From: Streptacidiphilus anmyonensis
GTDB taxonomy: Bacteria > Actinomycetota > Actinomycetes > Streptomycetales > Streptomycetaceae
Direction: 5' to 3'
DNA length: 56,997 bases
NCBI RefSeq assembly: GCF_000787855.1
Contig: NZ_BBPQ01000007.1
Coordinates: forward strand, 93,497 to 150,493
A program made the translations under genes and the position numbers. Under the pieces are notes generated by a model, which did not search any database, was not told the origin of the DNA, and saw only the letters and a program-made list of their open reading frames with translations. The first letter of the stretch is position 1, and each line of letters starts with the position of its first letter. This document shows, piece by piece, positions 26,102-35,166 of the stretch.

Positions 26102-27100
26102 ATGAGACAGGCCCTGGACGAGACGGATCGGCGGATCGCGGCCGCGCTGGTCGCCTCGCCGCGCGCCTCCTGGCGCGAGGTGGCCCGCTGCCTGGGGCTG
26201 TCGGAGCGCACCGTCGTGCGCCGGGTCGCCCTGCTCTACGCCGACGGCACCCTGCGCGCGACCGCCGTGCGCAACCCGGCGCGTTTCGCCCACCTGGTCC
26301 CCGTCGTCCTGCGCATCCGCTGCCGGCCCAACAGGATCCGTCAGGTCGCCCAGGCGCTCGCCCGCCGGGACGACACCGTCTGGGTGGACATCCTCGGCGG
26401 CGGCGACGAGATCTCCGCGGTCTTCTTCCTGGAGGGTCCGGAGGCCCGCAACAGCCTGCTGCTGCGCGATCTGCCCGCCACCGACGCGGTCGGCTCCTGG
26501 ACCGCCCACACCCTGCTGCGCGTCTTCCCCACGGCGTTCCGTTGGACGGCCGGTCTCCTCTCACCGGCGGAACTCGCCGCGCTCGCCGAACCCGCCACCT
26601 CGGCCCCGGATCCGGGTCCGGCGTCCCCGTCCCCGCCGCCGACTCAGTCCTCCACGCAGCATCACGACGTCGACACCGCGTTGATCGCAGCTCTCACCGA
26701 GGACGGCCGGGCCACCTACACCGACCTGGCCCGCCGCGCCGGCACCACGGCGCTCACCGCCCGACGCCGGCTGGAGTCCCTCCTCGCCGGCCAGGTGCTG
26801 CGCCTGGCCACCGAGCTCGATCTCGCCCTGCTGGGCGCGCAGACCGAGGCGCTGCTGTGGATCGCCGTCCGTCCGGGCGCGCTCCAGGAGACGGCGCAGA
26901 CCCTGAGCGGCCACCCGCACGTCCGGTTCTGCGCCGCGACGACGGGTCCCGCCAACCTGGTCGTCGCGGTCGCCGCCGCGGACCTCGACGCGCTGTACAC
27001 CTTCCTCACCGACGCCGTCGGCCCCTTGGAGGCGGTCACCGCCATCGACGTCACCCCGCTGCTGGCGACGGTGAAACGCACGGGACTGCTCCGCCACTGA
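26102..27100 (+). CDS. Lrp/AsnC-family regulator with two HTH domains
   Basis: 332 aa, twice the length of classic Lrp. Two Lrp-type helix-turn-helix segments are present, at residues ~5-55 (LDETDRRIAAALVASPRASW, LSERTVVRRV) and ~195-245 (DVDTALIAALTEDGRATYTD, TTALTARRRLESL), each followed by a ligand-binding RAM-like domain, and joined by a Pro/Ser-rich linker. The start could be ATG 26093; 26102 gives the family's typical beginning. No ribosome site is evident, so a leaderless transcript is possible. By position it should control the divergent amidohydrolase. Confidence 0.9.
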   Translation: MRQALDETDRRIAAALVASPRASWREVARCLGLSERTVVRRVALLYADGTLRATAVRNPARFAHLVPVVLRIRCRPNRIRQVAQALARRDDTVWVDILGGGDEISAVFFLEGPEARNSLLLRDLPATDAVGSWTAHTLLRVFPTAFRWTAGLLSPAELAALAEPATSAPDPGPASPSPPPTQSSTQHHDVDTALIAALTEDGRATYTDLARRAGTTALTARRRLESLLAGQVLRLATELDLALLGAQTEALLWIAVRPGALQETAQTLSGHPHVRFCAATTGPANLVVAVAAADLDALYTFLTDAVGPLEAVTAIDVTPLLATVKRTGLLRH

Positions 27101-27118
27101 TCCGGCACTGATGCTGCG

Positions 27119-28969
27119 TCAGCCGAGCGCCCGGTCGAGGTTGAAGGCAGCGCTGATCAGCGAGAGGTGGGTGAACGCCTGGGGGAAGTTGCCGAGTTGC
27201 TCGCCGGTCGGGCCGATCTCCTCGGCGAACAGGCCGAGGTGGTTGGCGTAGGTGAGCATCTTCTCGAAGGCGAGCCGGGCCTCCTCCAGCCGACCCGCGC
27301 GGGTCAGGGCCTCCACGTACCAGAAGGAGCAGATGGAGAAGGTGCCCTCCGGGCCGTGCAGACCGTCCGGGCTGGCCGTCGGGTCGTAGCGGTAGACCAG
27401 CGAGTCGGAGACCAGATCGGCGCTGAGCGCGTCCAGGGTGGAGATCCACTTCGGGTCGGTGGGGGCGATGAACTTCGACAGCGGCATCATCAGGAGGGAG
27501 GCGTCCAGCTCGCCGTCGTCCAGCGACTGGACGAACGCCTGGCGCTCGGCCGACCAGCCGCGCTGCATGATCTGCCGGTAGATCGCGTCGCGGGACTGCC
27601 GCCACAGCGGCAGGTCGGCCGGCAGGCCGCGCCGGTTCGCCATCCGGATGGCCCGCTCCAGCGCCACCCAGCACATCACCCGCGAGTACACGAAGTTGCG
27701 GCGGCCCGCGCGGGTCTCCCAGATGCCCTCGTCGGGCTGGTCCCAGTGGCCGCAGAGCCAGTCCGCGACCGCGCCGATCTGGTCCCAGTCGGCGCTGCTG
27801 ATGGGCCGCCCCCACTTGTCGTAGAGGTAGATCGAGTCGATCAGCGCGCCGTAGATGTCCAGCTGGAGCTGCCCGGTGGCGGCGTTGCCGACCCGGACCG
27901 GCGCGGAGCCGAGGTGGCCTTCCAGGTGCGGCAGCTGGAACTCGGGCAGTTCGCTGCGCCCGTCGATGCCGTACATGATCTGCAGGGGCCCGGTGGCGGC
28001 GCTGCCGCTCCTCATGCGTTCGCAGAGGAACTCGATGAACGCCTCGGCCTCCGAGGTGAACCCGAGCCGCAGCAGCGCGTAGACGCAGAACGCGGCGTCG
28101 CGGACCCACACGTACCGGTAGTCCCAGTTGCGCTCGCCGCCGAGCTGCTCGGGGAGGCTGGTGGTGGGGGCGGCGACGATCGCGCCGGTCGGCGCGTAGG
28201 TGAGCAGCTTCAGCACGAGAGCGGAGCGGTGCACCATCTCCCGCCACCGGCCGTGGTAGCGGGAGCCCGACAGCCAGTGGCGCCAGAACCGGACCGTCGC
28301 CTCGGCCTCCGCCTGGGCCTCCTCGCGCGGACACGACCGGGTCGGGACGCCGTCGGTGATGTGGTCGAGCGCGAACACGTGGGACTCGCCCTCGAGGAGC
28401 TTGAACCGCGACCACACGTCCGTCCCGTCGCACTCCAGCGGTGCGGTGGCCGTCAGCGCGAGGGTCAGCGAGGGGGAGCGGAACACCGCGACACGGCTTT
28501 CGAGCTCGGCGGTGTGCTTCTCCGCGCCGTACCCGAAGCGCGGGGCGATCCGTGCCCGGAAGGGGAGGGTCCCGCGGACGCAGAGCACCCGCCGGATCAG
28601 CCGGTGCCTCGCGCCCTCGGCCGCGCCGGCCGTTCCGGCGGACCCGTCGGCCACGGGCATGAAGTCCTGGATCTCCGCCACCCCGTCGGCCGAGAAGAAC
28701 CGCGTGATCAGCACGTTCGTGTCGGGGAAGTAGAACTGCCGGGTGCGTGTCGCGACGTCGGCGGCCAACTGGAACGAACCGCCCCGGTCGGCGTCGAGGA
28801 TGGACCCGAACACGCTGGGCGCGTCGAAGCGCGGACAGCAGTACCAGTCGATGGTGCCGTCCGTGCCGACCAGCGCGGCCGTCCGGAGATCGCCGATCAG
28901 GCCGTGCTCGGCGATCGGCATGTAGCGACAGTCGTCCACCGGCTCGAAGCCGGTCGTGTCGAACGCCAT
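27119..28969 (-). CDS. GH15 glycosidase (glucoamylase/trehalase-like), copy 1
   Basis: 616 aa from ATG 28969 with GGGAGG six bases upstream. The N-terminal beta-sandwich starts with IAEHGLIGDLRTAALVGTDG; the (alpha/alpha)6 barrel carries RNWDYRYVWVRDAA, the acid region QPDEGIWETR and the base region FAEEIGPTG with GNFPQAFTHL, the standard GH15 pattern. No signal peptide, so cytosolic. Actinobacterial enzymes of this type are trehalases or glucoamylases that release glucose. A second copy lies at 35167-36996. Convergent with the Lrp gene. Confidence 0.93.
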   Translation of the reverse strand: MAFDTTGFEPVDDCRYMPIAEHGLIGDLRTAALVGTDGTIDWYCCPRFDAPSVFGSILDADRGGSFQLAADVATRTRQFYFPDTNVLITRFFSADGVAEIQDFMPVADGSAGTAGAAEGARHRLIRRVLCVRGTLPFRARIAPRFGYGAEKHTAELESRVAVFRSPSLTLALTATAPLECDGTDVWSRFKLLEGESHVFALDHITDGVPTRSCPREEAQAEAEATVRFWRHWLSGSRYHGRWREMVHRSALVLKLLTYAPTGAIVAAPTTSLPEQLGGERNWDYRYVWVRDAAFCVYALLRLGFTSEAEAFIEFLCERMRSGSAATGPLQIMYGIDGRSELPEFQLPHLEGHLGSAPVRVGNAATGQLQLDIYGALIDSIYLYDKWGRPISSADWDQIGAVADWLCGHWDQPDEGIWETRAGRRNFVYSRVMCWVALERAIRMANRRGLPADLPLWRQSRDAIYRQIMQRGWSAERQAFVQSLDDGELDASLLMMPLSKFIAPTDPKWISTLDALSADLVSDSLVYRYDPTASPDGLHGPEGTFSICSFWYVEALTRAGRLEEARLAFEKMLTYANHLGLFAEEIGPTGEQLGNFPQAFTHLSLISAAFNLDRALG

Positions 28970-29074
28970 CTCGGCCTCCCTGCCGCTGCGGCGCCGGTGC
29001 GGGGATGAAGCCTGGCCTTCCATGCTAGTCCGGACCGGATCTTGCAGCGCTGCGGGCCGCGTCGGCCGACGGGA

Positions 29075-30118
29075 TCAGTCGGCGCCGTCGGCGCGGGTTT
29101 CCGTGGGCGTCGCGGCGGGCACTCCGGCCCGTGTCTCGGTCCGTGTCTCGGTCCGCGCCTCATCCGCCGACGCCCTGGCGTCGCGCGCCGCGAGGTGCGA
29201 CGAGTGCTGTGCGAAGCCGTCGGGGTCCGTCAGGGCCGGCGGCAGACCGCTCAGCGGGGCCTGGCGGACGTCGGAGACGATGCGCCCGTCGACCAGCCGG
29301 ACCACCCGCTTCGCGTGCCGGGCGACCTCGTCCTCGTGGGTGATCAGCACGACCGTGCGCCGCGCGGCGTTCAACCGGTCGATGATGGCCAGCAGTTCGT
29401 CCGTGCTGTGGCTGTCGAGGTTGCCGGTGGGCTCGTCCGCCAGCAGCATCGAGGGAGTCATCACCAGGGCGCGGGCCACGGCGATCCGCTGCTGCTGACC
29501 GCCCGACAGTTCGTTGGGCCGGTGCCCCGCCCGGTCCAGCATCCCGACCAGGCTGAGCGCCGCCAGCGCGCGCCTGCGGCGCTGCTCCGGCTTCACCCCG
29601 GCGTACGCCAGGGGGAGTTCGATCTGGTCGAGCGCGGTCATCCGGGGCACCAGGTTGAAGGACTGGAAGACGAAGCCGACCTTGCGGTTGCGCACCAGCG
29701 AGAGCTGCTGCTCGTCCATGTTCCCGACGTCGACGCCGTCCAGCAGGTAGCGGCCGGAGGTCGGGGCGTCCAGGCAGCCGACGATGTTCATCAGCGTCGA
29801 CTTGCCCGAGCCGGAGCTGCCCATGATCGCCACGAAGTCCCCGGCCTGGACGGTGAGGTCGAGGCCGAGCGCCCGCCCCTCCGCGTCCGTGGGGCCGGTC
29901 AGGGCGTGGACCACGGCGTCCCCCATGCCGTAGGTCTTCACCACCCGGCGCAGTTGGACCACGGGCACGGGCACCGGTACGTGCGCGGGCGCGGACGGCG
30001 GCGGAACGACGGACTGCGACGGAGGCCCCTCGGGCGCGAGGCCCGATTCCCCGGGCGGCCCCGATTCCCCGGGTGATACCTGGCCTCGGCGGCGCAGCGA
30101 CGGCAGCCGCGGGGTCAT
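29075..30118 (-). CDS. MacB/LolD-type ABC transporter ATP-binding protein, no permease nearby
   Basis: 347 aa. The ATPase core has Walker A GSSGSGKST, LNIVGCLD-like start (MNIVGCLDAPTSG), signature LSGGQQQR, Walker B MLLADEPTGNLDS and the H-loop THE, all characteristic of the MacB/LolD exporters. It is extended by a ~50-residue Pro-rich N-terminus and a ~60-residue polar C-terminal tail with Arg-Thr-Glu repeats. No FtsX-like permease is adjacent on either side, so its partner must be encoded elsewhere. ATG 30118 is the only clear start, but a later start near the VVQLRRVVKTYG core cannot be excluded. Confidence 0.88.
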   Translation of the reverse strand: MTPRLPSLRRRGQVSPGESGPPGESGLAPEGPPSQSVVPPPSAPAHVPVPVPVVQLRRVVKTYGMGDAVVHALTGPTDAEGRALGLDLTVQAGDFVAIMGSSGSGKSTLMNIVGCLDAPTSGRYLLDGVDVGNMDEQQLSLVRNRKVGFVFQSFNLVPRMTALDQIELPLAYAGVKPEQRRRRALAALSLVGMLDRAGHRPNELSGGQQQRIAVARALVMTPSMLLADEPTGNLDSHSTDELLAIIDRLNAARRTVVLITHEDEVARHAKRVVRLVDGRIVSDVRQAPLSGLPPALTDPDGFAQHSSHLAARDARASADEARTETRTETRAGVPAATPTETRADGAD

Positions 30119-30298
30119 CCCCGCCCACCTCTGCGGCGGACGCCGCCTGTCGTGGTTGCAGTCACCCGGACCTACTTTCCGCCGTCAGCAGATACCAGGC
30201 ATTGTCCACCCCGCCCGTCAGGACCGAAACGGTCGCGCGCGGACCTGTTCGCGGGTTTCCGCGGCCGAGCCCGAGGGGCCCGCCCGCCTGTCGCGGTC

Positions 30299-30751
30299 CT
30301 AGCGTGGGCGGGTCCGCTCGGAGACCGTCAGCGCCACGGAGCTGTAGACGGCCAGCAGGATCAGCAACCCTCCGGTCACCCAGTCCGCGACGGCCGCCTG
30401 GCCGGCTTCGGAGTAGTGGGAGTAGCCCACGGCCCACGGCGCGACCACGAGCCAGACGCCCGACAGGCCGACGACCACGTCGCTGGCCCTGCCGGTCTTC
30501 GTGCGGGCCAGGCGGGCGATGCCGTTGAGGAGCACCACGATCCCGACCATGATCTCGTTGAGGTGGGCTTCCTGGGCCTGGTAGGTCATCGGGTAGTCGA
30601 GCACCGCGATCGTCGCGTACAACCACACGCCGATCAGGATCAGCGGATAGCCCACGGCCTCCCGCTGGTCCGCCCACCACAGGTGCCGGGGTGGGACGAT
30701 CCTCTCCCAAGGGACAACGTCACGCGTCCGGGTCGACGTCAGAAGCGCCAT
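30299..30751 (-). CDS. SPW-repeat membrane protein
   Basis: 150 aa from ATG 30751 with GGAGGGG upstream. Four hydrophobic helices in two pairs; the second pair contains the SPW-like motif (SGVWLVVAPWAVGYS), and the first pair has GVWLYATIAVLDYP. SPW-repeat proteins are small bacterial inner-membrane proteins of unknown function. Isolated gene. Confidence 0.85.
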   Translation of the reverse strand: MALLTSTRTRDVVPWERIVPPRHLWWADQREAVGYPLILIGVWLYATIAVLDYPMTYQAQEAHLNEIMVGIVVLLNGIARLARTKTGRASDVVVGLSGVWLVVAPWAVGYSHYSEAGQAAVADWVTGGLLILLAVYSSVALTVSERTRPR

Positions 30752-30991
30752 GGCAACCCCTCCGGTTCGGCTGACGGGGGCGCTGCTTGCAGCGGCATCA
30801 CCGGCCCGCGGCAAGCGAACCTCTGTCCTTGGATTGTCGCTCCGCCCGGATCACCACGCCCGGTGGGGGCGCCCGCCCCGCACCCGGCGCTCAGGGACGC
30901 GCCGCGCCGCTCGCGTCGGAGCCATGGGGCCCGGGTTACCGCCGAACGGGTGACCATCCCCGGCGCGGTCGGCGCGGTCGGTTGCAGCGCC

Positions 30992-31972
30992 TCAGCGGTG
31001 GGCGGTGCTGCTGGTGTGGTCCTCCCACTGGAAGGCGGGGTCGAAGGGGTTCGAGACGCAGGACGCCCGCATGGCGTCGTAGTAGTCCTCGCTGTAGCGC
31101 GGCCACAGCTGCGCCAGGGAGGCGCGCAGAGCCGCCGTGGCTGTGGTGATCTCCGCCGCCGCCGCGGCCGGGCCCGCCGCCCGGTCCTTGACGGAGTGCA
31201 GGGCGGTCAGCAGCGAGCGCAGCTCCTGGTTCCAGCCGACGCGGGTGGTCTCGGGGGAACTGAGGAGCTTGGCCTGGGCCGCCGTGACGATGCCGGCCAT
31301 CGTGTCCGCGGGCAGCGGGCGGTCCGTCGATGTCTTGCGCAGCAGCTGGTCGACCGCTTCGCGCCCCTGCTGCGGCCGCTCGGACGCGAACGCGCGGACG
31401 AGGGCGTCGGCGGTCGCGGTCTGGGCCTGCTCCAGGCCCAGAATCACCGCGTTGATCCGAGACTTGAGCGCCTGGACGTAGGCCAGGCACGCCGCGTCCT
31501 CACCCTTCGTCTGGGCCTTGCTCGCCCTTTTGATGGCGTCGCCGGTCGGGTAGTCCGCCAGGGCGATGTCGCCGTTCTTGGTCCAGTGGACGTATCCCTT
31601 GGGCCCCCGGACCCGCACCTTGTCCCTGCCCAGCGTCCCGAGCGTAGCCGCGAGCGTCTGCCCGTATCCGCCCTCGGCACCCGCCCAGCAGGCGACCAGG
31701 GTGAGCTGGTCCCCGCTCTGGAGCCCGCGGCGCACCAGCTCCGCAGCCAGATTCTCCGGGGACCAGCCCTCGAGTTCGTTGTGCACGTTGTTCCCGACGA
31801 CGTAGTTCTCGCCGGGCGCCCGCACCGCGACCCCCACTCCCGTGAAGGTGCAGGCTTGACGCGCGGTCAGCTTCTCCAGGGCCGTGACGGTCTCCTGGAG
31901 CTCGAGGTCCGCGCGGATGTCGCGGTAGTTGTCCGAACCGTCGTGGTACTCCCTGTGCAGGATCACTGCCAA
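30992..31972 (-). CDS. hypothetical protein, possible caspase/C80-like fold
   Basis: 326 aa, ATG 31972. I do not recognise a named family. Residues ~40-130 have the order beta-strand, NNVHNELEGWSPENLAAEL (His64 followed by a helix), then GDQLTLVACWAG (Cys95), a Gly-rich loop and a further strand KVRVRGPKGYV. A His, then a helix of the S-x-E-x-L-A type, then a strand ending in a Cys is the pattern of clan CD peptidases such as the C80 domains of large toxins. The rest is helical. No signal peptide. Isolated between an SPW-repeat gene and a mannosyltransferase. The protease idea is inference and could be wrong. Confidence 0.75.
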   Translation of the reverse strand: MAVILHREYHDGSDNYRDIRADLELQETVTALEKLTARQACTFTGVGVAVRAPGENYVVGNNVHNELEGWSPENLAAELVRRGLQSGDQLTLVACWAGAEGGYGQTLAATLGTLGRDKVRVRGPKGYVHWTKNGDIALADYPTGDAIKRASKAQTKGEDAACLAYVQALKSRINAVILGLEQAQTATADALVRAFASERPQQGREAVDQLLRKTSTDRPLPADTMAGIVTAAQAKLLSSPETTRVGWNQELRSLLTALHSVKDRAAGPAAAAAEITTATAALRASLAQLWPRYSEDYYDAMRASCVSNPFDPAFQWEDHTSSTAHR

Positions 31973-32354
31973 CCCCCACCCGAAGTCGATGCCCGGGCGC
32001 GCCCCCCGCCCCGGGTCCTTCGGCCTGACTACCCCGGCTCACCGATCCCGACACTTTGGATGCGAGTGGCCAGGGAGGGATTGACGTACTGCCCGACGGC
32101 GACGCGCTGGGAGCTGACGGCCATGTCGTCATCGATCTGCAGCGTGGCGGAGCCGACTGAGGCTGGTGGCGGGCCGGCCCACATCGGCTGCCCCGAGGCT
32201 GCCCCGAGTGACAAGATCACACAGTCCACTCGTAGGATCAGCGTTCGCACTCTTTGCAGGTCGCGGCCGGTCGTTGTGCCGGCGGGGATCCGCCGGAAGC
32301 GGACGTCCGTGCTCGTCCGGGAATGCTGCCGGACCACCGGCGGGAGGCGAGCCA
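31973..32354. other. 382-bp divergent intergenic region
   Basis: Separates the hypothetical protein (minus) from the mannosyltransferase (plus). A short minus-strand frame ending at 32029 (51 codons from ATG 32184) has fairly natural composition but no ribosome site, so it is not called. No clear terminator or dyad seen. It must hold both promoters. Confidence 0.5.
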
Positions 32355-33779
32355 GTGGTGTCCACGTCCACAGCGACAACCGACAGGTCAGGCGAGGCGG
32401 GTGCCGCAGCGTCGGGTACGGCAGCGGCGGGTGCCGTCGCGGTACCCGCGCAGTCCAGCGGCCCCGCCCGGCGGCGGCCGGAGGAGAGAGCCGGGCCCCC
32501 GTGGGTGCCGGTCGCGCTGTCCGTCGCGGGTGTGCTGCTGATGGTCCTGGTCGCCATCGCGGCGCCGAACGACCACACCCTCGACCGGGCCATGCCCCTG
32601 CTGCGGCTGCCCGCGCTCTCGGGTCCCGTCTCCACGTTCCTGACCTGCGCGGCGATAGCCGCGCAAGGGATGGGTCTGATCGGGATGCTGTCCGCGGCCG
32701 GACGCGGGTGGCGGCCGTCTCCGCGCAGGCTGCTCGCCGCCGGGGGAGTCGGCGCCTGCCTGCTGACCCTCGCCACACCGGTCGGCTCGGCGGACATGGC
32801 GAGCTACGCCGCCTACGGCAGGATCGCCTCGCTCGGACTCGACCCCTACCGCGTCGTCCCGGCCGACCTGGGCGGCGACTACGCCCGCCTCGTCAGCAGC
32901 AGCTGGTTGCGGACCCCCTCGGTCTACGGGCCGGTGGCCACCTTCGTCCAGCGGCTCGCCGCCGACATCGGCGGCGAGCGCGTGCTGGTGACGATCGGTG
33001 TGCTCATGGTGGCCAACACCCTCGTCTTCCTCGCCACCGGCCTGATCCTGGTCCGCTCGGCGGCCGACCGCGGCCGGGCCGCGCTGCTGTGGGCGGCCAA
33101 CCCGCTGCTCCTGGGGATCCTGGTCGGTGGCGGCCACCTCGACACCTATATCGCGCTGTTCGCCGTCTCCGCGGCCGTCCTCGCCGAGCGGCGACCGGAC
33201 TGGCAGGGCGAAGCGATGGTCGGCCTCCTGCTCGGGCTCGCCTGCGGCGTGAAGATCAGCGCGGCCCTGCTGGTGATCGGTCTGACCTGGCCGCTGCTGA
33301 TGCGACGCGACTGGAACCGGCTGCTGATCCGCGCCGCCAGCTGTCTCGGCGTCATCGTGCTGCTGTACGCACCGGTCGGCCTGCACGCCCTCGCGCCGCT
33401 GTCCGAGGCGTCCCAGCTGGTCTCCGCACCGTCGATCTGGCAGATCCCGCAACTGGCCGGCCGTCTGCTGAACGGCCCCGCCGTCGCGGCGACGCTGACC
33501 GGGGTCGCCTGGCCGCTGCTGATGCTGGTGCTGGCACGACTCCTGATGCGCCGCCGCGGGCACCCGACACGACGGGACCAGCTGGAGCAGCCACGGACCG
33601 CGCAGGCCCTGGCGCTCGGCTGGAACATCGCCGCGCCCTGGTGCATGCCCTGGTACACCGCGATGACCTGGCCGCTCGCGGCCCTGCTGCCGCGCGCCCG
33701 CACCGACTACCTCCTGACGGCGATCACGCTCGGGCTCGCGCTGGCGCACAACACCGGCGGACACGGCTGGAGCTGGTAG
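32355..33779 (+). CDS. MptB-like polyprenol-phosphate-mannose-dependent alpha-1,6-mannosyltransferase
   Basis: 474 aa, about 12-13 transmembrane helices. GTG 32355 is chosen because GGGAGG stands seven bases upstream. After a 60-residue polar tail and the first helices comes the GT-C loop motif (SADMASYAAYGRIASLGLDP, YRVVP) with the acidic residue expected to act in catalysis. Later AANPLLLGILVGGGHLDT and GVKISAAL are typical of this family. In Corynebacteriales the family extends lipomannan; in Streptomyces the product is less known, so wall or lipid glycosylation is inferred. The last residues (HNTGGHGWSW) may be a natural end. Confidence 0.85.
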   Translation: MVSTSTATTDRSGEAGAAASGTAAAGAVAVPAQSSGPARRRPEERAGPPWVPVALSVAGVLLMVLVAIAAPNDHTLDRAMPLLRLPALSGPVSTFLTCAAIAAQGMGLIGMLSAAGRGWRPSPRRLLAAGGVGACLLTLATPVGSADMASYAAYGRIASLGLDPYRVVPADLGGDYARLVSSSWLRTPSVYGPVATFVQRLAADIGGERVLVTIGVLMVANTLVFLATGLILVRSAADRGRAALLWAANPLLLGILVGGGHLDTYIALFAVSAAVLAERRPDWQGEAMVGLLLGLACGVKISAALLVIGLTWPLLMRRDWNRLLIRAASCLGVIVLLYAPVGLHALAPLSEASQLVSAPSIWQIPQLAGRLLNGPAVAATLTGVAWPLLMLVLARLLMRRRGHPTRRDQLEQPRTAQALALGWNIAAPWCMPWYTAMTWPLAALLPRARTDYLLTAITLGLALAHNTGGHGWSW

Positions 33780-33891
33780 TCCGATCACGGCCTGACGCTT
33801 GCGGCTGGTGGGCGAGGCCTGCCGGGCTGCCCCGATCCGATCACTCGGACGGCTGCCGGCCTCCTGTCCCGGCCGCAGGACGCGTTTGCCG

Positions 33892-33915
33892 GGTGACCTG
33901 GCAGGTGACCTGGCA
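33892..33915. repeat. tandem 12-bp direct repeat
   Basis: GGTGACCTGGCA occurs twice head to tail in the 281-bp gap between the mannosyltransferase and the alcohol dehydrogenase. It may be a binding site for the latter's promoter; nothing else in that gap is notable. Confidence 0.6.
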
Positions 33916-34060
33916 CGTCCCGGGGGCTGAACCGGGCGCGGCGTGCGGGGACGCCCCCGCACCCCGGAGTGCGCGGCGTCCCGTTCCCCCCGAGCATGAA
34001 GCCGTACACGGTGGCAGAAGGCGCCGACACAGGCGCCCGCACGGGAGGTCCGACAGGCGC

Positions 34061-35110
34061 ATGAAGGCGTTCGTGATGAGGGAGATCGGGCGCGTGGGCG
34101 TCATGGACAAGCCCGTGCCGCGGCCCGGTCCGAACGACGCCGTCGTCCGGACCACTCGGGCCCTGATCTGCACCTCGGACTCGCACACGGTGGCGGGCGG
34201 GATCGGCCCCCGGGAGAACCTGACGCTGGGCCACGAGGCGGTCGGCGTCGTCCACGAGGTCGGCGACGAGGTCAGGGACTTCCGCCCCGGCGACCGGGTG
34301 CTGGTGGGCGCGATCACCCCCGACTGGGGGGACCGGGCCTCCCAGAACGGATACCCCTCGCAGTCGGGCGGCCCGCTCGGCGGCTGGAAGTTCGCCAACG
34401 TCAAGGACGGCGTCTTCGCCGAGTACTTCCACGTGAACGAGGCCGACGCCAACATGGCGCACATCCCCGACGACGTGTCCGACGACGCGGCGGTCTACTG
34501 CGCCGACATGCTCTCGACCGGCTTCATGGGCGCGGAGCACGGCGACATCCCGATCGGCGGCACGGTCGCCGTGCTCGCCCAGGGGCCGGTCGGGCTGATG
34601 GCGACGGCCGGGGCGCGGCTGCGCGGCGCGGGCCTGGTCGTCGGCGTCGAGTCGGTGCCCACCAGGAAGAAGCTGGCCCGGCTCTACGGCGCGGACGAGA
34701 TCGTGGACTTCACCCAGGAGGACGTCGTCGCGCGGATCCTGGAGCTGACCGATGGCCAGGGGGTCGACACCGCGATCGAGGCGCTCGGCTCCGACGCCAC
34801 GTTCCAGACCTGCGTCAAGATCACCAAGCCCGGTGGGACGGTCTCCGTCACCGGCTACTTCGGCGAGGGCGAGTTCGTGCGGATCCCCAGGGTCGAGTGG
34901 GGCGTCGGCATGGCGGGCAAGACGATCGCGACCGGGCTGTGCCCGGGCGGGCGGCTGCGCATGGAGCGGCTGCTGCGGGTGCTGCGGTCCGGGCGGCTCG
35001 ACCCCACCCGCATGACGACCCACCAGTTCCCCTTCGACGAGATCGAGCGGGCCTTCGAGGTCATGGACAAGAAGCTCGAGGACGTCGTCAAACCGCTGAT
35101 CGTCTTCTAG
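34061..35110 (+). CDS. zinc-dependent alcohol dehydrogenase
   Basis: 349 aa, close in layout to the secondary alcohol dehydrogenases of Clostridium and Thermoanaerobacter (MKAFVM-x3-G-x-VG). Catalytic zinc ligands are Cys37, His58 and the Asp of CADMLSTGF; the proton-relay GHE (57-59) is intact. The coenzyme site reads VLAQGPVGLMA and VVGVES; the Glu at the end of the second strand, where the NADP-dependent enzymes have Gly-Ser-Arg, suggests NAD preference. GGGAGGT lies 11 bases upstream. It stands 56 bases before the GH15-zwf operon with a hairpin between. Confidence 0.92.
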   Translation: MKAFVMREIGRVGVMDKPVPRPGPNDAVVRTTRALICTSDSHTVAGGIGPRENLTLGHEAVGVVHEVGDEVRDFRPGDRVLVGAITPDWGDRASQNGYPSQSGGPLGGWKFANVKDGVFAEYFHVNEADANMAHIPDDVSDDAAVYCADMLSTGFMGAEHGDIPIGGTVAVLAQGPVGLMATAGARLRGAGLVVGVESVPTRKKLARLYGADEIVDFTQEDVVARILELTDGQGVDTAIEALGSDATFQTCVKITKPGGTVSVTGYFGEGEFVRIPRVEWGVGMAGKTIATGLCPGGRLRMERLLRVLRSGRLDPTRMTTHQFPFDEIERAFEVMDKKLEDVVKPLIVF

Positions 35111-35139
35111 GGCGACCCCGCTCCCGGGGCGAGGTCGCC
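35111..35139 (+). terminator. hairpin between the alcohol dehydrogenase and GH15 genes
   Basis: 7-bp stem (35111-35117 with 35133-35139) with inner GC pairing, starting right after the dehydrogenase stop. It could be a terminator or a partial attenuator before the GH15-zwf genes. Confidence 0.5.
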
Positions 35140-35166
35140 GGGGCTCGGAAGGAAGCGCAGGGCAGG

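Noticed and set aside
32029-32184. Possible 51-codon minus-strand gene with natural-looking C-terminus (VGQYVNPSLATRIQ)
   Set aside because: No ribosome site, no recognisable family, and it lies in a divergent promoter region; kept only as a note.
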